Positions 15,882 to 25,014 of a stretch of DNA of 50,571 nt are shown here, piece by piece. The position numbers and the translations under genes were made by a program. Location of the stretch: contig JAAVFS010000119.1 of NCBI GenBank assembly GCA_014800605.1, forward strand, positions 1 through 50,571. Direction: 5' to 3'. The notes under the pieces are model-generated. The model ran no database searches and was not told the origin of the DNA. It saw nothing but the letters and a program-made list of their open reading frames with translations. This DNA is from Bacteroidales bacterium (lineage in GTDB: Bacteria; Bacteroidota; Bacteroidia; Bacteroidales; Muribaculaceae). Within the stretch, counting starts at the first letter, position 1. Each line of letters opens with the position of its first letter.

Positions 15882-17303
15882 TTGGTAAATATCAAGCATA
15901 TACTCTTGTCTTTGACGATACTCGCCGCACCGTCGCTCGGAGCCGAGACCGTCACATCCGAGCCCGGCGCCCTCAGCCGGCAGCTGCAGGAGCGGAGTGT
16001 GACCTCGCTGACCGTCACCGGTGAGATCGACATCAGAGACATGCAGTTTATCGTCGACTCCCTCCCGGAGCTGACCTCGCTTGATCTCAGCGGTGCCCGT
16101 GTAGCCGGATATGCCGGCGACCGCCTTTACGCCCCCGCGAGCGCCGACATCCTCCCCGCCTACTCCCTGATGGGCCTCCGCGCCGGCAAGGTGACCCTAC
16201 CCGCTCAGCTGAAGCGAATCGACGACGGTGCCCTCGCCGCCACGGCTATCACCGCCATCACCCTCCCGGCAGGAGTCACAGCCGTCGGCACCGGAGCCTT
16301 TGCCGGATCTGCCGAGCTGGCGTCAGTCGCCCTCCCGGCGAGCCTCAAAGCCATCGGGACGGCAGCCTTCAAAGACTGTACCTCCCTGACAGCCATCGAC
16401 CTCCCTGAGGCAGTTACGGCGATAGACTCCTGCGCCTTCGACGGCTGCCGAGCCCTGTCGGTCGTCAACTTCCCCGCCTCACTGACCCGCATCGGCGCCC
16501 GCGCATTTCAAGGCACAGCCCTGACCGACATCTCCCTCCAGGGGTGTAAGTCGCTCCGGAGAGTCGGCGCCTTCGCCTTCGCACATATCCCGACTCTGAC
16601 GTCGGCCATCCTCCCCGCCGGAGCCTCGCAGCTTGGTGAGGGGCTCTTCTTCGACTGCGAGAGCCTCCAGAGTGTAGTCATGCCGGAAGCCATCGACGAG
16701 CTCCCCGACTACGTCCTTAAAGGCACGCAGCTCACCGACCATTCAGGAGTCATCCCCTCAGGAGTCACCCGCATAGGCCGCTACGCCCTTTATGGCAATG
16801 CGCGCCTCGTCGCCCTCGAGCTCCCCGAGGGGCTCGAATCCATCGACGACCGCGCCCTGGCCGGACTCGTCGCCCTCAAGCGGCTCGACGCCGCCCGCCT
16901 CAGCTCGCTCCCCGCGCTCGGCGACGACGTATTTGCCGGGACAGCCTCCAAGGATGTCGCCCTCCTGTCCGCCGATGACATGGCCCCCATCTTTGAGGTC
17001 GCCGACCAATGGAAAGAATTCACCGTGATAGCCTATTCGTCGGCCGACGAGGTCGAAGCCGATAGCCCGATGTCGCGCCTGCTCCTCCGCTACGACGGCT
17101 CCGACATCTATATCACCGCCGGCCGCCCCATATCCGCCGTCGACATCTATGACCTCAGCGGCTCGATGATCGCCGCGCGTCGCCTCTCGGCCCCCGAAGC
17201 GGAGACCTCCGTCAGCGTCGGTCCTCGCGCCGGTCAGGTAGTCATCCTGCGCGTAGCCTACGCCGATACCGACAGCACATCAATCGCAAAACTAAAGCTA
17301 TGA
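15882..17303 (+). CDS. Secreted BspA-like leucine-rich repeat protein
   Basis: A 473-aa protein with signal peptide (KHILLSLTILAAPSLGA) and about eight LRR_5/BspA-type repeats between residues 90 and 370, each of the form ITLPAGVTAVGTGAFAGS. Such repeats mediate binding to host or other bacterial surfaces. The C-terminal 55 residues (VDIYDLSGSMIAARR to the end in AKLKL) resemble a type IX secretion sorting domain. No ATG precedes the signal peptide in frame and a stop lies at 15831, so the start is TTG at 15882. Its stop overlaps the next ATG (ATGA), indicating translational coupling with the S24 regulator. Confidence 0.85.
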   Translation: MVNIKHILLSLTILAAPSLGAETVTSEPGALSRQLQERSVTSLTVTGEIDIRDMQFIVDSLPELTSLDLSGARVAGYAGDRLYAPASADILPAYSLMGLRAGKVTLPAQLKRIDDGALAATAITAITLPAGVTAVGTGAFAGSAELASVALPASLKAIGTAAFKDCTSLTAIDLPEAVTAIDSCAFDGCRALSVVNFPASLTRIGARAFQGTALTDISLQGCKSLRRVGAFAFAHIPTLTSAILPAGASQLGEGLFFDCESLQSVVMPEAIDELPDYVLKGTQLTDHSGVIPSGVTRIGRYALYGNARLVALELPEGLESIDDRALAGLVALKRLDAARLSSLPALGDDVFAGTASKDVALLSADDMAPIFEVADQWKEFTVIAYSSADEVEADSPMSRLLLRYDGSDIYITAGRPISAVDIYDLSGSMIAARRLSAPEAETSVSVGPRAGQVVILRVAYADTDSTSIAKLKL

Positions 17304-17998
17304 CCGACAAAGTCCTCCCTGAAGCCCGTCCGGCCGAGACCCCCGTAGAGCGACTCCGCTACCTGCTCCGACAGCGCCGCATGTCGCAGGCCGAGATGGC
17401 ACGCACGCTGGGCATCGACTCCGCGCGCCTGTCGAAGATCTTCTCCGGGCGCCTCCCGATGACCGAGGGCTTTATTAATAAGGTAGCCGTCGATATGGGC
17501 GTCTCCAAGCCCTGGCTCAGCAGCGGCATCGGAGTCCCCTACGAAAAGCCCCTCCACGCCAGCACCATCACGTCGCCCGTCACCCCCGTGGCCACCAAAG
17601 GGATCGCCGTCTATGATGTCGACGTCACAGCCGGAACAGCCGAGCTCTCGCAGCTGCTGACCGACGACCACATAATAGGCTATGTCGACATGCCCCTGAT
17701 AAGCTCCGACTGCGTCATAGTCAGGGTAGCCGGCGACAGCATGACTCCCGTCGCCCCCGATGGCAGCTATGTAGCCATCCGCCCCGTCTCCTCGACCGGG
17801 ATAATCTTCTGGGGGCAGATCTATGTGGTCATCACCGACTCCTATCGCATGGTCAAATTCATCCGCCGCAATCCCGACCCCGGCTATGTCACCCTCCACT
17901 CCGACAATCCCGCCTACGATGATATCGACATGCCCCGCTCCGAGATCAAAAAGCTATTTCTTGTAGAAACCGTTATAAAATACGACAAACGATGCTGA
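17300..17998 (+). CDS. LexA/CI-like repressor with S24 autoprotease domain
   Basis: A 232-aa protein with an N-terminal XRE-type helix-turn-helix at about residues 15-72 (MSQAEMARTLGIDSARLSKIF) and a C-terminal S24 peptidase domain. The catalytic Ser147 is in AGDSMTP and the Lys186 in YRMVKFIRR. An Ala-Gly pair at 111-112 (VTAGTAEL) is the likely self-cleavage site. Proteins of this build repress DNA until RecA filaments or another signal trigger autocleavage. Phage or conjugative-element origin is common, but no phage genes are adjacent. It overlaps the upstream LRR gene by 4 bases and the downstream nuclease by 7. Confidence 0.9.
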   Translation: MTDKVLPEARPAETPVERLRYLLRQRRMSQAEMARTLGIDSARLSKIFSGRLPMTEGFINKVAVDMGVSKPWLSSGIGVPYEKPLHASTITSPVTPVATKGIAVYDVDVTAGTAELSQLLTDDHIIGYVDMPLISSDCVIVRVAGDSMTPVAPDGSYVAIRPVSSTGIIFWGQIYVVITDSYRMVKFIRRNPDPGYVTLHSDNPAYDDIDMPRSEIKKLFLVETVIKYDKRC

Positions 17999-19662
17999 TC
18001 AATCGCCTTACACGCACACTCTTTTTCAGTATGGCCGTCAGCCTTACAGCCATCAGCGCCTCGGCCGAGATTCCCTCAGGCTATTACAGCAATGCCAATG
18101 GCAAGAAAGGAGCCGAGCTCAAGACAGCCCTCTCCAATCTCATCTATAATCACACCGAAGTGTCATCCTACTCAGCCCTCCCGCAATACTTCCAGCGCAC
18201 CGACGTCTATCCCGAGTCAAATCGCTGGTGGGACATGTATAGCGACATCCCCCTCTACGCTCCCAGCTTCAAAGGGCTCAATCGCGAGCACTCATTCCCC
18301 AAGAGCTGGTGGGGCGGCAGCACGACGACACCCGCCTACGTCGATCTCAACCATCTCTATCCCTCCGAGGCCGCTGCCAACATGGCCAAGAGCAACTATC
18401 CCCTGGGCACAGTCTCTACCTCCAAGTTTGACAATGGAGTCGTCAAGGTAGGCTATGCCGTTACGGGGCAGGGTGGTGGCGCCGCCCAGGTGTTCGAGCC
18501 CGCCGACGAGTATAAGGGCGACTTCGCGCGTACATATTTCTATATGGTCACCTGCTATCAGAATCTGACCTGGAACAAATCCTACAGCTGGATGCTCCAG
18601 CAGAACACATACCCGACCCTGACCGGATGGGCCCAGCAGCTCCTGCTGGAGTGGAACCGCATGGACCCCGTGAGCGAGAAGGAAATCAACCGCAATGAGG
18701 AGGTCTACAAGATCCAGAACAACCGCAATCCCTTCATCGACTATCCGCAGCTCGCAGAGTATATCTGGGGCGACCGCCGCGACGAGCTTTTCTATGAGGA
18801 TACCGCCGCCGATATCCCCACAGGCGAGCCCACGCTGATCACCCCCGTCCAGGATATGTCGCTCGACTTCAATGAGGTAGCTGTAGGCAGTGCCACCTCC
18901 TCGCGCCTCTTCTTCAATGGCGAGAATCTGCGCGGCAACCTCTCCGTGACCGTCTATGGCGCGGACAAAGCCATGTTTGCCGTCAGCGCCAAGTCGATCC
19001 CCACCAGCGTGGTCAACAGCTCGGCCGGCTATTGGCTGACCATCACATATACCCCCGCCTCCGAGGGGATGCACTCCGCCCGCCTCATAGTCAGCGACGG
19101 CGGTCTGACTGGCTCCCTCGGCGTCGCCCTGCTCGGCCAGGGATGCCCCGTGCCCGAGCTGACAGCCTTTGAGGCCCTCCCCCCGGCTGAGGTGACCCGC
19201 GACTCCTACATTGCCCGCTGGGAAGCCCCCGACCAGGTGGTCGACTACTACATCGTCACCCGCACACGCTACTATTCCGGCTCGACATCATCCGAAGAGC
19301 TCCTTGCCGAGGACAATGAGGTGCTGATCAGCGACTATGATGCTTCCGTCCCCGAGAGCTACAATGTGCGCTCCGTTCGCCTCGGCTTCGAGTCGCCCCG
19401 CAGCAATGAGATCTATGTCGACTATGCCGCCATCGACGAAGTCTTCGGCGACATCCTCCTCGGCACAGCCCCCGTCGAGGGTGGCATCCGTTTCGTATGC
19501 CCCGTGCCGGTAGCCGATGCCGTCATATACGATATGCAGGGACGCCCCGTACGCGCCTTCCAGCTCATAACCGACGATATGTATCTGACCGACATGATGC
19601 CCGGCGTCTACCTGCTCACATCGCCCGCTCTGCGCCGTCCCGTGCGTATCGTGATAAAGTAA
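17992..19662 (+). CDS. Secreted endonuclease I family nuclease
   Basis: A 556-aa exported nuclease. The signal peptide (LFFSMAVSLTAISASA) is followed by the endonuclease I domain at about residues 25-270, with the His-containing active-site block LNREHSFPKSWWGG and the metal-site motif DLNHLYPSEAAANMAKSNYP. Two beta-rich regions of Ig or fibronectin type follow (290-480), and the last 70 residues (VIYDMQGRPVRAF, GVYLLTSPALRRP) look like a type IX sorting tail. Likely roles are degradation of extracellular DNA or RNA for nutrition, or defence against neighbours. The ATG overlaps the S24 gene stop. Confidence 0.9.
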   Translation: MLINRLTRTLFFSMAVSLTAISASAEIPSGYYSNANGKKGAELKTALSNLIYNHTEVSSYSALPQYFQRTDVYPESNRWWDMYSDIPLYAPSFKGLNREHSFPKSWWGGSTTTPAYVDLNHLYPSEAAANMAKSNYPLGTVSTSKFDNGVVKVGYAVTGQGGGAAQVFEPADEYKGDFARTYFYMVTCYQNLTWNKSYSWMLQQNTYPTLTGWAQQLLLEWNRMDPVSEKEINRNEEVYKIQNNRNPFIDYPQLAEYIWGDRRDELFYEDTAADIPTGEPTLITPVQDMSLDFNEVAVGSATSSRLFFNGENLRGNLSVTVYGADKAMFAVSAKSIPTSVVNSSAGYWLTITYTPASEGMHSARLIVSDGGLTGSLGVALLGQGCPVPELTAFEALPPAEVTRDSYIARWEAPDQVVDYYIVTRTRYYSGSTSSEELLAEDNEVLISDYDASVPESYNVRSVRLGFESPRSNEIYVDYAAIDEVFGDILLGTAPVEGGIRFVCPVPVADAVIYDMQGRPVRAFQLITDDMYLTDMMPGVYLLTSPALRRPVRIVIK

Positions 19663-19699
19663 TCATCAGGCTATAAATCCAAGATAGAAATATAACACT

Positions 19700-19708
19700 C
19701 CCCCCCCC
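19700..19708 (+). repeat. Homopolymer C9 tract in the leader of the Na/Pi transporter gene
   Basis: Nine consecutive C residues lie 19 nt before the ATG of the Na/Pi transporter. Such tracts can slip during replication, but nothing here shows that it alters expression. Confidence 0.4.
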
Positions 19709-19726
19709 AATTCATAAATTCTAAAA

Positions 19727-21580
19727 ATGGAATACGGAATTCTTGACTTCTTAGGTCTGCTCGGCGCCGTCGGTCTCTTCCTCTACGGCATGAAAGTAAT
19801 GAGTGAAGGACTGCAGAAAGCTGCCGGCGACCGCCTCCGCAACATTCTGGGCGCCATGACTCGCAACAGATTTACCGGCACACTGACCGGCTTCGGCATC
19901 ACCGCCCTCATCCAGAGCTCATCAGCCTCGATCGTGATGGTAGTGAGTTTCGTTAATGCCGGCCTGGTGACCCTCGCCCAGTCTATGGCCGTCATCTTCG
20001 GCGCCAACGTCGGCACCACCTTCACCGCCTGGATGCTGACCCTCTTCGGCTTCAAAGTCGATATCTCAGCCTACGCTATACCCCTGATGGCCTTCGCCGT
20101 CGTCATGCTCTTCTCCCACAAGAGCCGCACAAAGTCGCTCGGCGAGTTCCTCATCGGCTTCGCCCTCCTCTTTCTGGGCTTGGACATGATCTCCAATTAT
20201 GTCCCCGACCTGCAGTCCAACCCCGCCATGTTTGAGGCCCTCCAGCGCTACGCCGACATGGGATTCCGCTCAGTGTTGATATTCTTCGCTGTAGGATGCG
20301 TCGTGACGATGATCATCCAGTCATCCGCCGCCACATTCGCCATCACCCTTATCATGTTCTCCCGCGGATGGGTCGACTTCAACCTCGCCTCGGCCATCGT
20401 GCTCGGCTCCGCTGTCGGTACCACAATCACGCCTATCCTCGCCTCGCTGAGCGGCAATGTCGCCGCCAAACGCACAGCCATGGGCCACCTGATATTCAAC
20501 CTCCTGGGCTCCATCTGGTGTCTGGCGCTCTTCTATCAGTTTACAGCCCTGATCATGTGGATCACACAGAAGATCGGCACCGGCGACCCCAACGCCCTCT
20601 ACACCTATATCAACCATCTCCGCGTCGAGACCCCCGAGGTCTACAATCACCTCTTCGACACATCGTCCAATCCCGACACTCAGCTCCAGCTCTCGATCGA
20701 AGCAGCCACCCCGATGCTCCGCAGCCTTCAGTTCAAGGCCTCGATAGGACTATGCGTGTTCTATACCACCTACAAGCTCATCAACCTGTCGATCATGATA
20801 TGGTTTACCAAGCTATATGTCAAGGTAGTAGAGTGGCTCATACCCTCCAAGAAGAAGGGCGACGACGAGTTCCAGCTCAAATTTATAGGCGGCACTCTGA
20901 TGCAGGCCTCTGAGCTCAACATCACTCAGGCCGAGAAGGAGATGTTCGTCTATGCAGAGCGCGTAGGCCGGATGATCGGCATGGCACGCGAGCTCGTCCA
21001 CACCAAGAGCGGCGGCGACGAATTCAATAAGCGCTACTCACGCCTGGAGAAGTACGAGGAGATCTCCGACCGCATGGAACTCGAGATAGCCAACTATCTC
21101 AACCGCACCGCTGAAGGCCGACTCTCCAACGCCTCTAAGCGCCGCATCGTGGCCATGATGGGCATCGACTCCGAGGTAGAATCTATCGCCGACTGCTGTC
21201 TCGGTATAGGCAAGATACTCCTGCGCAAGCAGCAGAGCAACGTCCACTTCAACGACGAAATCTATCTCAACATCGACCGCATGTTTGACTACGTCCAGAC
21301 CGCCATGGACAGTATGCTCCGCCTGCTCGAAGCCCCCGACTCAGTCACTGAGAACGAGCTCATCGTCTGCTACAACAACGAGCGCGAGATCAACAATTTC
21401 CGCAACACCCTCCGCCAGTCCAACGTGACCAATATCAACGACCATCACTACGAGTATCAGAGCGGCATCCACTATATGGACATCATCTCTACACTCGAGA
21501 AGACAGGCGACTATATCATCAATGTAGTCGATACGATCAAGACCGAGTTCAAGCACGTCTCAATCCATAACAAAGGCTGA
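19727..21580 (+). CDS. Na/Pi-cotransporter family protein with PhoU-like domain
   Basis: A 617-aa inner-membrane protein. Two inverted Na_Pi_cotrans repeats carry the signature QSS motifs (GITALIQSSSASIVMVVSF near residue 60 and MIIQSSAATFAITLIMF near 195), with eight or more membrane spans to residue 375. The C-terminal cytoplasmic part (about 390-610) is helical and charged, as in PhoU-like regulatory domains. It is expected to import phosphate with sodium, or to be related to polyphosphate or phosphonate handling in Bacteroidota. It starts a plus-strand run with the LOG family gene 15 nt downstream. Confidence 0.92.
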   Translation: MEYGILDFLGLLGAVGLFLYGMKVMSEGLQKAAGDRLRNILGAMTRNRFTGTLTGFGITALIQSSSASIVMVVSFVNAGLVTLAQSMAVIFGANVGTTFTAWMLTLFGFKVDISAYAIPLMAFAVVMLFSHKSRTKSLGEFLIGFALLFLGLDMISNYVPDLQSNPAMFEALQRYADMGFRSVLIFFAVGCVVTMIIQSSAATFAITLIMFSRGWVDFNLASAIVLGSAVGTTITPILASLSGNVAAKRTAMGHLIFNLLGSIWCLALFYQFTALIMWITQKIGTGDPNALYTYINHLRVETPEVYNHLFDTSSNPDTQLQLSIEAATPMLRSLQFKASIGLCVFYTTYKLINLSIMIWFTKLYVKVVEWLIPSKKKGDDEFQLKFIGGTLMQASELNITQAEKEMFVYAERVGRMIGMARELVHTKSGGDEFNKRYSRLEKYEEISDRMELEIANYLNRTAEGRLSNASKRRIVAMMGIDSEVESIADCCLGIGKILLRKQQSNVHFNDEIYLNIDRMFDYVQTAMDSMLRLLEAPDSVTENELIVCYNNEREINNFRNTLRQSNVTNINDHHYEYQSGIHYMDIISTLEKTGDYIINVVDTIKTEFKHVSIHNKG

Positions 21581-21594
21581 CCCTCCCGCTGACC

Positions 21595-22173
21595 ATGACT
21601 GACCATATCACCATCTACGGAGCTTCAAGCCCCGACATCGATCCCCGGTTTATCGAAGCCGCCCGCCGCGTCGGCGAGCTGATAGCCGGACGCGGAGTGA
21701 CCCTCGTCAGCGGTGGCGGCCGCACGGGCCTGATGGCTGCAGCCATCGAAGGCGCCTCCGCATCCTCAGGCGCGACCGTAGGCATACTCCCTCAGTTTAT
21801 GATCGACCGCCGATGGGGGCACCCCGACCTCGGAACTACCATCTCCACCCCAGATATGCACACCCGCAAGCGGAAGATGGCCTCCCTCTCCGGAGCCGTC
21901 ATAGCCCTTCCCGGCGGTGTAGGCACCCTCGAGGAGCTGCTTGAGATCATCACTTGGCGTCAGCTCGGTCTATATCAGGGCAATATCGTGATACTCAACA
22001 CCCTTGGCTATTACGATCCGCTCCTGCAGATGCTTGAGCGCTCGATCGAAATGCATTTCATGAACCCCGACCACCGCTCCCTCTGGCAGGTAGCCGCCAC
22101 ACCCGATGAGGCAGTAGCGCTCGCCCTCGACAGGGAGCCCGAACATCGTTCATTCACACAGAAGATACATTGA
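21595..22173 (+). CDS. LOG-family (TIGR00730) nucleotide phosphoribohydrolase
   Basis: A 192-aa Rossmann-fold protein with the family hallmark PGGVGTLEELLEIITWRQLG and the preceding VSGGGRTGLMAAAIEGA. Members hydrolyse nucleoside 5'-monophosphates such as cytokinin or AMP-type ribotides to base and ribose-5-phosphate; the physiological substrate in Bacteroidota is not known. It overlaps the next gene's TTG start by four bases (TTGA). Confidence 0.92.
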   Translation: MTDHITIYGASSPDIDPRFIEAARRVGELIAGRGVTLVSGGGRTGLMAAAIEGASASSGATVGILPQFMIDRRWGHPDLGTTISTPDMHTRKRKMASLSGAVIALPGGVGTLEELLEIITWRQLGLYQGNIVILNTLGYYDPLLQMLERSIEMHFMNPDHRSLWQVAATPDEAVALALDREPEHRSFTQKIH

Positions 22174-22988
22174 ATCCCGACAGCCTGAATACAGCATTCC
22201 CGGCCGCTGCTCCCGACACCCTCGCCACAGCCTACGCCCCCGACAGCCTCGCCCTGCGGCCTGCCGTTCCGGAGCCAGCAGCCATACTCGTCGTCGAGCA
22301 TCGTCCGGCGTGGATCCGCGGCCTTGAGCCTACCCCCCGGCCCGCATCCTCAGCCGCTCATTCAGGCGTCACGACAGCCTTCATAGTTCTGTTTGCCCTC
22401 ATAGCTCTCACGGCCTATCATCTGCCACATATCTTCACGTCGATCAAGACCGACATGTTTGGTGTGCGCCGCCGCAACAACGCCTTCGACAGCCACACAT
22501 CGGGCGAAGCGCGCACCCTGGCGCTGATGATCCTCCTTGCAGCCACCTGCGAGGCAGTCATCGTCGGCTGCTTCATCAATCCCCTCTTCGGAGCTTCGCT
22601 CCCGCTCTTCGGCGCCACAGTAGGACTGATGGTAGCCTACTACATCTTTCAGCTCATAGCCTTCTCGGTCGTGGGGTACGCATTTACCGATCCCCTCTCA
22701 GCCTCGCAGTGGAGGCGCGGATTCAATCTCTCGCAGGGTTTGCTCGGATTTCTCCTGCTTCCGCCGGCCCTGATTGTGCTCTTTTATCCCCCTTTGACAG
22801 TGGCCGCTTTTGTCTATGCCGCCGTGGCCTATCTGACAATAAGAGTGATATTTATTTACAAAGGTTTTAGAATTTTTTTTGACTCAATCGGTTGTTTAGT
22901 CTATTTTATTTTGTATCTTTGCACGCTGGAACTTATTCCCGCTATTGCAGTCTATTCAGGCGCCATTGCTCTGAATAGACTTTTATAA
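22170..22988 (+). CDS. DUF4271 membrane protein
   Basis: A 272-aa protein with a Pro/Ala-rich N-terminal segment of about 70 residues, then six to seven membrane spans. The best visible blocks are TTAFIVLFALIALTAYHL, LMILLAATCEAVIVGCF and the C-terminal VYFILYLCTLELIPAIA. DUF4271 proteins sit immediately before hemD in many Bacteroidales and have no known function. A start at TTG (22170), overlapping the previous stop, is the best upstream option. A promoter for hemD is embedded in its 3' coding part. Confidence 0.8.
   Translation: MNPDSLNTAFPAAAPDTLATAYAPDSLALRPAVPEPAAILVVEHRPAWIRGLEPTPRPASSAAHSGVTTAFIVLFALIALTAYHLPHIFTSIKTDMFGVRRRNNAFDSHTSGEARTLALMILLAATCEAVIVGCFINPLFGASLPLFGATVGLMVAYYIFQLIAFSVVGYAFTDPLSASQWRRGFNLSQGLLGFLLLPPALIVLFYPPLTVAAFVYAAVAYLTIRVIFIYKGFRIFFDSIGCLVYFILYLCTLELIPAIAVYSGAIALNRLL
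22892..22921 (+). promoter_or_regulatory. Promoter for hemD inside the DUF4271 coding region
   Basis: TTG (22892-22894), a 19-nt spacer and TATCTTTG (22914-22921) followed by CA form a textbook Bacteroidota promoter, located inside the last 100 bp of the DUF4271 gene, where local composition becomes AT-rich. The start would be near 22928, giving an 80-nt leader before hemD. Confidence 0.65.
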
Positions 22989-23009
22989 CATAGACAAAAC
23001 ACGAAAGAA

Positions 23010-23756
23010 GTGAAAATTAGCAAGATACTAGTCTCTCAGCCCAAGCCGTCATCAGACAAGTCACCTTACTACGACATAGCCGAGCGCTATAATGTAGAGC
23101 TCATATTCCGTCCCTTCATCAAAGTCGAGGGACTGACCGCCCGTGAATTCCGTCAGCAGAAGATCAATCTCGCCGACTTTACAGCTGTCATCTTCACAGC
23201 CCGCACAGCCATCGACCACTTCTTTGCTCTGGCCGAAGAGATGCGCTATCACATCCCCGACGACCTTAAGTACTTCTGCACCAGCGAGTCTATTGCCCTC
23301 TATCTCCAGAAATATATCGTCTATCGCAAGCGCAAGATCTTCTATTGCGACAACGGCAAGATCGCCGATCTCGTCCCCCTGCTGACCAAGCACGCCAAGG
23401 AGAAATACCTCTATGTAGTCTCCGACGTCAATAAGGACGATACCGCCGTGCTCGACAATGGCAAGATACAGTACACCCGCGCCATCATGTATCGCACAGT
23501 CAGCAATGACTTTGCGCCCGATGAGCCCCTCGACTATGACGCGCTCCTCTTCTTCAGCCCCGCAGGTATCGAGTCGCTCAAAAAGAATTTCCCCGATTTC
23601 GACCAGACCAACGTCGCAATCGGTACATTCGGCGTGACCACAGCGCGCGCCGTCGAGCAAGCCGGTCTGCGTCTCGACTTCCAGGCCCCCACGCCTCAGA
23701 CCCCCTCGATGCCGGCCGCCCTCGACCTATTCCTGAAGAACAACCTCGAAAAGTAA
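23010..23756 (+). CDS. hemD: Uroporphyrinogen-III synthase
   Basis: A 248-aa HemD-type protein with the two-lobed fold. Visible family blocks are ILVSQPKPSSDKSPYYDIA at the start, AVIFTARTAIDHFF at residues 55-68, and FFSPAGIESLKKNFPDFDQTNVA, with FGVTTARAVEQAG near the end. It cyclises hydroxymethylbilane in tetrapyrrole synthesis. No other haem genes are near; the enzyme may serve cobalamin or sirohaem. The start codon is GTG. Position between DUF4271 and rnpA is the usual Bacteroidales order. Confidence 0.9.
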   Translation: MKISKILVSQPKPSSDKSPYYDIAERYNVELIFRPFIKVEGLTAREFRQQKINLADFTAVIFTARTAIDHFFALAEEMRYHIPDDLKYFCTSESIALYLQKYIVYRKRKIFYCDNGKIADLVPLLTKHAKEKYLYVVSDVNKDDTAVLDNGKIQYTRAIMYRTVSNDFAPDEPLDYDALLFFSPAGIESLKKNFPDFDQTNVAIGTFGVTTARAVEQAGLRLDFQAPTPQTPSMPAALDLFLKNNLEK

Positions 23757-23778
23757 GGCTTCGGCCATTGAGAGCCTG

Positions 23779-24156
23779 ATGAGTTACCGTCTGCCGAAGT
23801 CACATCGCCTCTGTTCGCGGACAGCCGTCGAACATCTGTTTGACCGCGAGTCAGGCTCACGGGTAGCCGTCAGCTTCCCCCTGCGTGCCGTCTGGCGCCA
23901 TAACCCCGACCGCCCCGTAGCAGGAGCCCCGGCCCAGTTTATGATCACCGTCCCCAAGAAGCGGCTCCGCCACGCCGTCGACCGCGTCACCATGCGCCGT
24001 CGCATCCGTGAGTCTTATCGCTTGTGCCACAGTGGCTTCCCCGTAGCCGAGCCTACCGATATCGCATTCATATATCTGGCCGACACCCTCCTCCCCTACG
24101 ACCGCATCCAGGCAGCCATGCGCAGTCTGCTCGCGCGCATCCACCCATGTCAGTGA
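23779..24156 (+). CDS. rnpA: Ribonuclease P protein component
   Basis: A 125-aa basic protein with the RNR-type motif in [19 protein letters not shown], the N-terminal [17 protein letters not shown] and the core VPKKRLRHA. It assists RNase P RNA in maturing tRNA 5' ends. Codons for the last residues overlap the yidD start by ten bases, so rnpA-yidD are coupled. Confidence 0.95.
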   Translation: MSYRLPKSHRLCSRTAVEHLFDRESGSRVAVSFPLRAVWRHNPDRPVAGAPAQFMITVPKKRLRHAVDRVTMRRRIRESYRLCHSGFPVAEPTDIAFIYLADTLLPYDRIQAAMRSLLARIHPCQ

Positions 24157-24365
24157 TCTCCACCATACTCTCGCTCCCTATCCACTTCTATCGGCGTGCC
24201 ATCTCGCCGATGTTCCCCTCCTGCTGCCGATTCACCCCCACCTGCTCCGAGTATGCCCTCGAAGCTCTCAAGCGCCATGGCGCCATCAAAGGGCTATACC
24301 TGACCATCCGCCGCATCTTGCGCTGCCATCCCTGGGGCGGAAGCGGCTATGACCCCGTCCCATGA
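24147..24365 (+). CDS. yidD: Membrane protein insertion efficiency factor YidD
   Basis: A 72-aa protein, the normal family size, with the diagnostic cysteine-rich core [20 protein letters not shown] and the C-terminal [18 protein letters not shown]. YidD helps the YidC insertase put proteins into the inner membrane. The open frame extends further upstream, but the family begins here ([20 protein letters not shown]), and the ATG at 24147 overlaps the rnpA stop. Its own stop overlaps tatD (ATGA). Confidence 0.95.
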   Translation: MSVISTILSLPIHFYRRAISPMFPSCCRFTPTCSEYALEALKRHGAIKGLYLTIRRILRCHPWGGSGYDPVP

Positions 24366-24967
24366 CCAGTCCCGTCGACATACACACCCACCGCTCACCC
24401 CGGCCCGGCGACCTCTTCTCAGCCGGACTGCACCCCTGGGACTCAGCCGACGTCAACCCCGCCGAGCTCAGCGACATCGACCGGAGCCTGCGCCGCAGCG
24501 ACGTCATCGCCATAGGCGAGGTGGGGCTCGATGCCCTGCGCGGCGCTCCCCTCGAGCAGCAGGAGCAGCTGTTGGAGCACTTCATCGACCTCTCCGAAGA
24601 GCTGCGTAAGCCGCTGATAATCCACTGCGTGCGAGCATGGGACCGCCTGCTCCGCATCTATCGCCGACGTCGCCCCACTCAGCCCTGGGCCATCCACGGA
24701 TTTCGCGGAAGGCCCGAGCTCGCCCGTCAGCTGCTCGATGCCGGGATGTACCTCTCGCTCGGCCGGCGCTACAATCCCGCCACAGCCGCCATCATCCCCT
24801 CCGACCGCCTCCTCATAGAGACCGATGGCGACCCCGCGGCCGACATCGACGCGCTGGCCGCATCACTCCCCGCCTACGATCCGGCCACGACGCTCCGCTT
24901 CCTCGGCCTTGACCGCAGCTCCACGCTCGGCGCCGTCGTCAATCTAAAGGCCGGAAACCAGGAATAA
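24362..24967 (+). CDS. TatD family metal-dependent hydrolase
   Basis: A 201-aa member of the TatD amidohydrolase family, shorter than the usual 250-265 aa. Metal ligands can be seen as DIHTH near the N-terminus, [20 protein letters not shown] and IETDGDP. Loops between the fourth and fifth strands are reduced. Family members act as deoxyribonucleases on DNA ends or as 3'-5' exonucleases. It ends the hemD-rnpA-yidD run with overlapping stop and start codons. Confidence 0.88.
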   Translation: MTSPVDIHTHRSPRPGDLFSAGLHPWDSADVNPAELSDIDRSLRRSDVIAIGEVGLDALRGAPLEQQEQLLEHFIDLSEELRKPLIIHCVRAWDRLLRIYRRRRPTQPWAIHGFRGRPELARQLLDAGMYLSLGRRYNPATAAIIPSDRLLIETDGDPAADIDALAASLPAYDPATTLRFLGLDRSSTLGAVVNLKAGNQE

Positions 24968-24981
24968 TTTAAAAAAATCGC

Positions 24982-24989
24982 TATCTTTG
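24982..24989 (+). promoter_or_regulatory. lepB -7 promoter element
   Basis: TATCTTTG followed by CAT is an exact -7 match 25 nt before the lepB ATG. The predicted start lies just after the tatD stop codon. Confidence 0.6.
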
Positions 24990-25014
24990 CATATCAACTA
25001 TATACCTGATCAAT

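Noticed and set aside
19700-19708. Phase-variable C9 tract controlling the phosphate transporter
   Set aside because: A nine-base tract alone, outside coding and promoter boxes, is weak evidence for phase variation; listed only as a low-confidence repeat.
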